Assembly (NCBI RefSeq): GCF_958295425.1 | Contig: NC_081147.1 | Span: forward strand, 5,787,290-5,851,289 | Source of the DNA: Solea solea | Taxonomy: Eukaryota; Chordata; Actinopteri; Pleuronectiformes; Soleidae | DNA length: 64,000 bases | Direction: 5' to 3' | Notes under the pieces: model-generated | The model's database searches: none | What the model was told of the DNA's origin: nothing | Seen by the model: only the letters and a program-made list of their open reading frames with translations | Position numbers and translations under genes: made by a program | Shown here: positions 57,940 through 64,000 of the stretch, in pieces | Layout of the letters: the number at the start of each line of letters is the position of its first letter | How positions within the stretch are numbered: the first letter of the stretch is position 1

Positions 57940-59097
57940 CAGTGTCCTCCTATAGTATTGGAACTTTTCAGCTTTTACTTCCAGGTATTTACATCTAGAT
58001 CTGATACACAACATACAAGATAGCACCTTTTGTTTGAACCCACCCATTTTTCATGTGAGCATAAGTATTGGAACATGTGATTGACAGGTGTGTTGTGTTG
58101 CCCAGGTGTGTCCTATTACAGTGTTTATTCAAACAATTAACAGCACTGAATGTCTACGCTCAGTTTCAGATTGGGTAGGATAAGTTTCACTTGTGCAGAC
58201 TGCATTTAGAAGTGGAACCAACATGCAAACCAGAGAGCTGTCTATGGGTAAAACAAGCAATTATGAATTTGAGAGAAAATGGGAAATCATTGCACAAACA
58301 TTGGCCATAGCCAGTAAAAACCATTTGGAATGTCCTGAAGAAGAAAGACACCACTGGTGTACTAAGCAACGGATGTCGGACAGGTAGACCAAGGAAAACA
58401 TCAGCAGTTGATGACAGAAATATTATGAGAGCTGTAAAGAAAGAGCCTAAAACAACTGTTGGTGACATCAGCAACAACCTTCAGAGGGCAGGAGTGAAGG
58501 TCACAATCTACTGTTTGCAGAAGACTTCATGAACAAACATACAGAGGCTATACACCAGAAGATGCTAACCACTCATTAGCAAGAAGAATAGGAAGGCCGG
58601 GCTGGAATTTGCCAAAAGTACAGAGACAAGCATCAAAAACTCTGGGACAAAGTTTTATGGACTGGTGAGACAAAGATTTTTTACCAAAGTGATGTAAAAT
58701 GCAAAGTTTGGAGAAAAAAAAGGATCTGCTCATTATCCCAAACATACAAGCTCATCTGTGAAACGTCATGGTTTGGGCTTGCATGGCTTCTTCTGGGATG
58801 GGCTCATTAATCTTCATTGATGACGTAACACATGATGGCAGCAGCAAAATGAACTCAGAAGTCTACAGAAACAGTTTTTCTGCCAATTTAAAGAAAAATG
58901 CAACCAAACTGATTGGGTGATCCTTCATCATGCAGCAAGATAACGACCCCCAAACACACAAATGAGTTCAACGGGGGCAAGAAGTGGAAGGTTTTAGACT
59001 GGCCAAGTCAATCTCCACACTTAAACCCTATAGAGCACGTGTTTTACCTGCTAGAGAGGAGACTGAAGGGAGTAAACCCCCAAAACAAACAATAACT
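57940..59097 (+). pseudogene. Broken Tc1-like transposon with transposase relic
   Basis: A Tc1/mariner element starts after a TA (57938-57939) with CAGTGTCCTCCTATAGTATT; 'aagtattggaacatgtgatt' at 58066 is an internal repeat of the end region. Transposase traces follow in shifting frames: an N-terminal helix-turn-helix region from 58238, the GRPRKTSAVDD linker (about 58383), the first catalytic region LWTGETKIF, MVWACMASSG, the second catalytic region QQDNDP then KHTNE, and DWPSQSPHLNPIEHVF. The first catalytic Asp has become Gly (58664-58666). A 1-base insertion separates DNDP from KHT (58951). The frame ends soon after NPIE, and the 3' terminal repeat is missing. Confidence 0.9.
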
Positions 59098-59561
59098 GAT
59101 TAGTGAACTCCTGTGCTCTCCTCTGCTCAGAACTTCCTCCCGTGTGCATGCTGCCACTGACACTTACCTTCTGCGTTGTCTGGATCAGCCTTCACCTCTG
59201 GTTCCTACTTTGCTCATATCATGTTAAACAATTTTTTAACTGCTTACTGCCTTCACCTGCCTGCTCTTGGGTCCAGCACCACCTTGCCTTAACACCAAAT
59301 CTAAACTGTTAAACTGAGAGCTGACTTAATCAGCATAGTGTGGACTCATTTAACAATGGTTTTATTGTGTTATGGAAAGTTTTAAAAGTTACACAATACA
59401 GTTTAATGACTTAATGGGAAAGAAGAAGCCACTTTTCCTTCCCACTATGTGGCTCACACACTTGTGAAACCCTAACTGTTTACATATCAGCACATTTGGG
59501 CAACTTTGTAAAGGTCCTGTACTAATTGGCTGAAAAACACATTTAACATATCATCAAAAGG

Positions 59562-59567
59562 GTTATA

Positions 59568-59599
<32 letters not shown>

Positions 59600-59617
59600 C
59601 ACTGTATATATATGTAT
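59562..59617. repeat. (TA)n microsatellite
   Basis: Interrupted TA run. Confidence 0.9.
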
Positions 59618-60085
59618 AAAAAAAATGACTGCAATATATAAAACAAATATAGCATCAATAATATTTCAAATAATATCTAATCTGCTTACGTGACAATGCA
59701 CCCAAACTGAACGTCCCACTTATTTCCTGGTGATTCATCATCACAGTCTCTTCATGTAGATAATTGTCCACGCTGCTGACTGCGAGCAGAGAATAGCTGG
59801 GGAGCTGAGTCATGCTGCGACACCCAGCCCGATGCACATTCTCTTCATATGCAAGACTGAAGAAGCACTTAACGTCACCTGGCAACATGGCATCAGGAGC
59901 TCCAAACAAACTTCACTGCAAGAAGGTCACCAGTTCGGCTCCCAGTCTACCTATGTACCCTGCCTTCAGCTATAGGATTGGCTACAGTCCCTATTGAGCA
60001 GAAGCAGGATATTCCTCACACTTACATGCTTACTTGAGTAAGCATGTAACTGATCTGACATCGGCTGGACTGTTGCATCAGAGTC

Positions 60086-60115
60086 AGGTCAGGTCAGGTC
60101 AGGTCAGGTCAGGTC
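60086..60115 (+). repeat. (AGGTC)6 pentanucleotide array
   Basis: Six perfect AGGTC units. Each unit plus the next A makes an AGGTCA hexamer, the nuclear-receptor half-site, every 5 bp (starts at 60086 to 60111). Pairs 10 bp apart have DR4 spacing. Function is inference only. Confidence 0.9.
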
Positions 60116-61021
60116 ACCAACTGAAACATGAACCCCGACCCAAACATGTATGTTTTACATAGTCAGTCAGGTCTAGGTTTAGCCCTGTTCTATTAACTGC
60201 CAGCCCCGGGTCTGCTTACCATTCTGTGAAATGACCGAGTGGAAAAGAGAAGACCTGACCCCGGGAAGGACTCATTTAGAGAATGCAGATGATGCTGGTT
60301 AATTGTAACAGCAGGGGCAACACATGTGCAGTGAGTTTTCATTAGTATACTGCAACAACATTGAAGATCTGGTTGTAAACCTGCTGAGTTTCCACATCTG
60401 TCACCATGACAGTTGATAATTATATCACATTGGAGCTTTATTAGTCCCACCATACAAGGAATGACTCTGAAGTCAGACACACTTTCATTGGTCCTAGGTG
60501 AATATCACATTTTAGGTGAAGGAATCATACCAGCATCTCTTAAACATAGGTGAGATGAAAGAAATGTTAAAAGGAAACTGAACAAATATGAAAAAAAATA
60601 CATATACAATAACACATTCATATAAGTTGCCTCTGTATGTATATATGTTACAGATATATTTATAAGTAAAAAATGGATCCAATCCAAATCTAAACACTAT
60701 GTATGAGAAGTATGGTGTGGACTGAACAGCTCATCAATTCATAATGTGATGAATATGATCAATTAATTGGAACATACAAAAACAAGTTCAACTTTTTTTA
60801 ATTGACAAACTGAGAAATTAGAAAACAAATGGCAGTAAATATTTGATTCCTGTTTGAAAACAGAATTGGGGGTTAAACACCAGTTCAGAGATGACAGAGA
60901 AAAGATTAGAATTGTTTGATGGATGATGATGATGTTGAGCCATCTGAGTCAGGCTAATGAAATAACACAGCACAACAAATGTGTTGTTTTACTGTAGCCT
61001 TTTCAGACACACACGCAATCA

Positions 61022-61050
61022 CAAACACACACCCACACACACACACACAC
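61022..61050. repeat. (CA)n microsatellite
   Basis: CA run with two interruptions. Confidence 0.9.
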
Positions 61051-61142
61051 TTGTGGCTTGTCATTCAGAAGAGCTGGCTTTGTGATGTGGCTTGGCTTGG
61101 GACATTAATCATGGAAGACTCCAGACCGTATGGCTCCCATTA

Positions 61143-61180
61143 TGTGTGTGTGTGTGTGTGTCACACAGAGAGAGAGAGAG
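61143..61180. repeat. (TG)9-(GA)n compound microsatellite
   Basis: Nine TG units, a short spacer, then a GA run. Confidence 0.9.
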
Positions 61181-62639
61181 GATGCAGCAGCAGCGGCTGT
61201 GTGCTGTCTCGGGGGAAATCTGAGCGTTCATACAAGCACTACCTTCCCTGTATATGGTAGCCCCCTCGCACACACACAGGTTATGTGACAAGCCATCTGT
61301 GCTGTGGATATCAGGTTTATGAGGTACCACTTGTATTAATTGTCCTCATGTTGTTGTGCTTGTAATCTACTTGTGAAAACGGTTTTACTGATACATTAGT
61401 ATTAAAGGACCATTGACCAACATTTTACAGTCCAATAAAGCACTTTTTTTTTTTTTTTTTTTAAACTGCACATGCTATCCTCTATCAAGAATGGCTAGAA
61501 AACTAGGAATTTCCAGGGTTCAAATGTGACCTCAGGATGGGTCAGTGAGACAGGGGCATAGGTGGGGGTGTGGTGGAGTGGGGAGGGGAGGGTTAATGTG
61601 GGGCATGACAGGGTGAGTGTCCAGCTCCATGTCAGATGGGTCAAAGGTCAAGCACAAAGGAGAAGTATGATTCAGACAGTTTACCCCCAAAGCTGAAATT
61701 CAGCCACATGGTCTATCTGCTCAGTGAAGCAAACACAATTTCACTCAACAACACTCACACATGCACACAAACACACACACGCATATTATATATACACACA
61801 CAGAACAAAGATGCAGTGTAATCAGCTGGAATATGACACATTTTATGATCCTTGTTTGATCCAAACCAAGTTAAGTTTTGCAAATGGAAGTTCAGAGATA
61901 TTCAGACCTACCACCAGGCACCTACTGGACAATACAAGTTGTTAATCATGCTGGTTTCCACTCATGTGTGCCATAATTTGGCATCCATTTTCCAGTAAAT
62001 GGGCAAAAAAAATACAAAGCTGACATCATGAAACTAGTGATTGAGTTTTGTTTTATGTTTTTTGACATTGAAAATCAAATGGGAAGAAGGCTCATTTTCC
62101 CATAGACAATTGAGTTAATTTTGCAACCAGATGAGTTTCCCCCATGAGGTAATCCATTATATTCTTATTTCCTGGATGGCTTTAGGAGAAAACTATGTCC
62201 AGTTTTTTTTATACGGTGTATGACCCAGATCTTCTGACTTTTCACTTTAAAAGTAAAACAGCTCATGCATGCACCCCAAAATTATCCCATTTTTTGATGA
62301 CCTTTTGGTTTGTCATTTTGACTGATCACACATAATTAATATCTATCTCTCACATGCTCACTTCCCCACTCACTTGTCAGATATTAAACGTACAAATAGA
62401 CAATGAAGAACTCTTTTAAAGAAAAGGGAATTCTTATTTAGCATTCAATTTAAATCCATACAGCTGCCTATATTACTCTGATTCACTTAAAATATAGGTA
62501 TTTGATATATTTGACATAAGCTAAATGAAAATCACAAAGGGCATGGTATGTCCCTCCAACAGGACTTTAACATGACTGAAAAATGTCCCTTAAACAGATC
62601 AACAAACAATCCTTGAGTACAATCAGAGTCTCCTGTGTG

Positions 62640-62728
62640 GCAGCCTGTTGCAGCAGCTCTCGCTACTTTCTAGCTTAACTGTAAATGTCCTCACTGCGGG
62701 ACAAATAAAGGACAATCTTATTAGCGTT
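62640..62728 (+). mobile_element. LINE 3'-end fragment
   Basis: 'aaatgtcctcactgcgggac' followed by 'aaataaaggacaatcttatt' matches the typical end of teleost LINEs ('ccccactgtgggac(a)aataaaggaatatcttatc'). No coding part is left upstream. Confidence 0.6.
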
Positions 62729-62729
62729 A

Positions 62730-64000
62730 CAGTTCTTGAGCTGATGTTATGTCATTAACGTTACATTTCATCAGGTCAGTTGACAGGACTGTAATTAAAA
62801 TGAACGCACTTCATAATTTCACATTCTCAAACACAGTCCATTTAGCATTGGAGCTAAATGGAATCCTCCCATTGAAAACCAGTGAGACTATCAAAATGGA
62901 CAGAGAGGGATAAAATTGATGCCATTTGGCATCTAGCTCTCTACTTGTGTTTGACGCCGGGATGGAAATGAGCGCAATGATTGGTCGAAGTCGTCTTTTC
63001 CCAGCAGGCTAAAGTTGCTAAAGTTAGACCCATAGACTGTAGCCTGTGGGTTGCTGCACTGATGCACGTAAAAAGATGAACTGAAAGCCATTATTCCATT
63101 TTTGCATAGTAGCAGTGTAGTTTAATGTCAAAATGTGTAGAGGATGGCAGGTCTGCGTATGCAACAAAAACATTTGAGCCATATAACAATAAAGTTTCCT
63201 TTTATAAGGAGATAGATTTATCTTCAAGACGGCTTCATTGATTGACTGTTACAGAATGTTTACGTCAAAGAGGTCTTAGTTTAGTAGTAACATTCCTCTT
63301 GCAGCTGGAATACAGACAGAGCCTCCACTGGTTCCTGCCACACACTGGTGTGTTAATTTCAACAGATTATTGTGATTGATCACTAAACATGTTTACAGTT
63401 TACTTGTGTAACAAGAACCTGTCTCAAGATGTGCAGGCACTTTTTTTAGCTGTGAAACATCACCAGCCCTGTCTTGATCTCTACCATGGCCCTTCGATTT
63501 ATAAAAAGACAACTGTGTGTTTCTGACCATATATAAATAATGTCACTGAATGTGAGTGTTTCACCTCCTGACAAGCTAACTCCCTTAACAATAACAACCA
63601 ACAGCAAAGCTCAGCTTTTAGGCTGCAATATGAAATATGTATACAGGCAATACAGGAGATGGTACACTTCACCCCATTCACGCAACAAGCCTCTGTCGGC
63701 CTCTGTTGGTCGTATTGGCAAGTGCGGAAACACAAACAAACAGACAGACAGACAGACATACAGCCACTAAAAAAATACTTAACTCTCACTCCTTTAATTA
63801 ACAATATCTGGATCCAATAAATACAGCGTCACAAAGATTAATCTTGATTTGGACTTTCAAAAATAAATATTTCACAGTTGCCAATCCTTTCCCAGTTGGA
63901 ATGTACCACTTGCTCCTTTCTTGATTACACAAATTACTGTACATCACTCTCTGAGAATATTTTTTAAACACATTAATCAAGTTACGATTGATATTTAATT
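62730..64000. other. Non-coding stretch to the window end
   Basis: No gene recognised. A CAGA tetranucleotide tract lies at 63740-63758. Frames up to 101 codons on the minus strand (63499-63804) resemble no known protein. Confidence 0.45.

Larger units (their letters stand above)
59100..62630. other. Non-coding stretch with many simple repeats
   Basis: AT tract 59562-59617, AGGTC pentamers 60086-60115, CA tract 61022-61050, TG/GA tract 61143-61180, T19 at 61444-61462 and a CA-rich patch at 61755-61801. 59105-59285 resembles a retroelement piece but was not assigned. No gene recognised. Confidence 0.5.

Noticed and set aside
61381..61462. Retroposed insert suggested by AATAAA near a T19 tract
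   Set aside because: The signal and the T-tract are on incompatible strands and no source transcript is recognisable.

Overview
The window reads as intergenic or intronic DNA from a bony fish, most likely a percomorph teleost. The base composition is AT-leaning, no open frame exceeds about 140 codons on either strand, and none of the long frames matches a protein family I recognise. Microsatellites are dense. The repeats are of types common in teleosts: tRNA-derived SINEs whose tail ends in a 'ctttgagtggtc'-type module, L2/Rex/CR1-like LINE fragments, a decayed Tc1-like transposon, hAT-like non-autonomous elements and several MITE families. I see no rRNA, CRISPR array, prokaryotic operon or intact cellular gene. 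The lineage call is inference from repeat types.

Layout. 0-11 kb: a tRNA SINE (2.5 kb), a SINE head beside a hAT-like insertion with an imperfect 8-bp target duplication (4.3-4.7 kb), a reverse SINE head (9.4 kb), a short TTAGGG tract (9.6 kb) and a weak first-exon candidate (10.2 kb). 11-25 kb: the best copy of an unclassified ~1.1 kb repeat ('family A'), a palindromic MITE (13.0 kb), an old L2-associated repeat (14.5 kb), two weak minus-strand exon candidates (15.0-15.4 kb), a tRNA-Met-like relic (16.1 kb), a terminal-inverted-repeat element (21.3 kb) and a MITE with a 6-bp target duplication (23.9 kb). 25-35 kb: a 94-bp near-identical duplication, a second family A copy, a complete 705-bp hAT-like element with a perfect 8-bp target duplication (29.7 kb) and a decayed LINE reverse transcriptase that has lost its YADD box (32.8-33.3 kb). 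35-48 kb: the strongest exon-like segment (35.3 kb), large AT microsatellites, a reversed internally deleted family A copy (43.3 kb) and a MITE (46.5 kb). 48-64 kb: a fourth family A copy (47.7 kb), two LINE 3' ends facing tail to tail (49.4-50.7 kb), an inverted longer relative of the 29.7-kb hAT element (54.3 kb), a broken Tc1-like transposase (57.9-59.1 kb) and an AGGTC pentamer array (60.1 kb).

No set of genes works together here. What can be supported is a history of overlapping insertions. The most unusual item is family A: three of its copies keep the same short reading frame, and one carries an in-frame 3-base deletion. All exon calls are low confidence and rest on reading frame plus splice-like motifs only.
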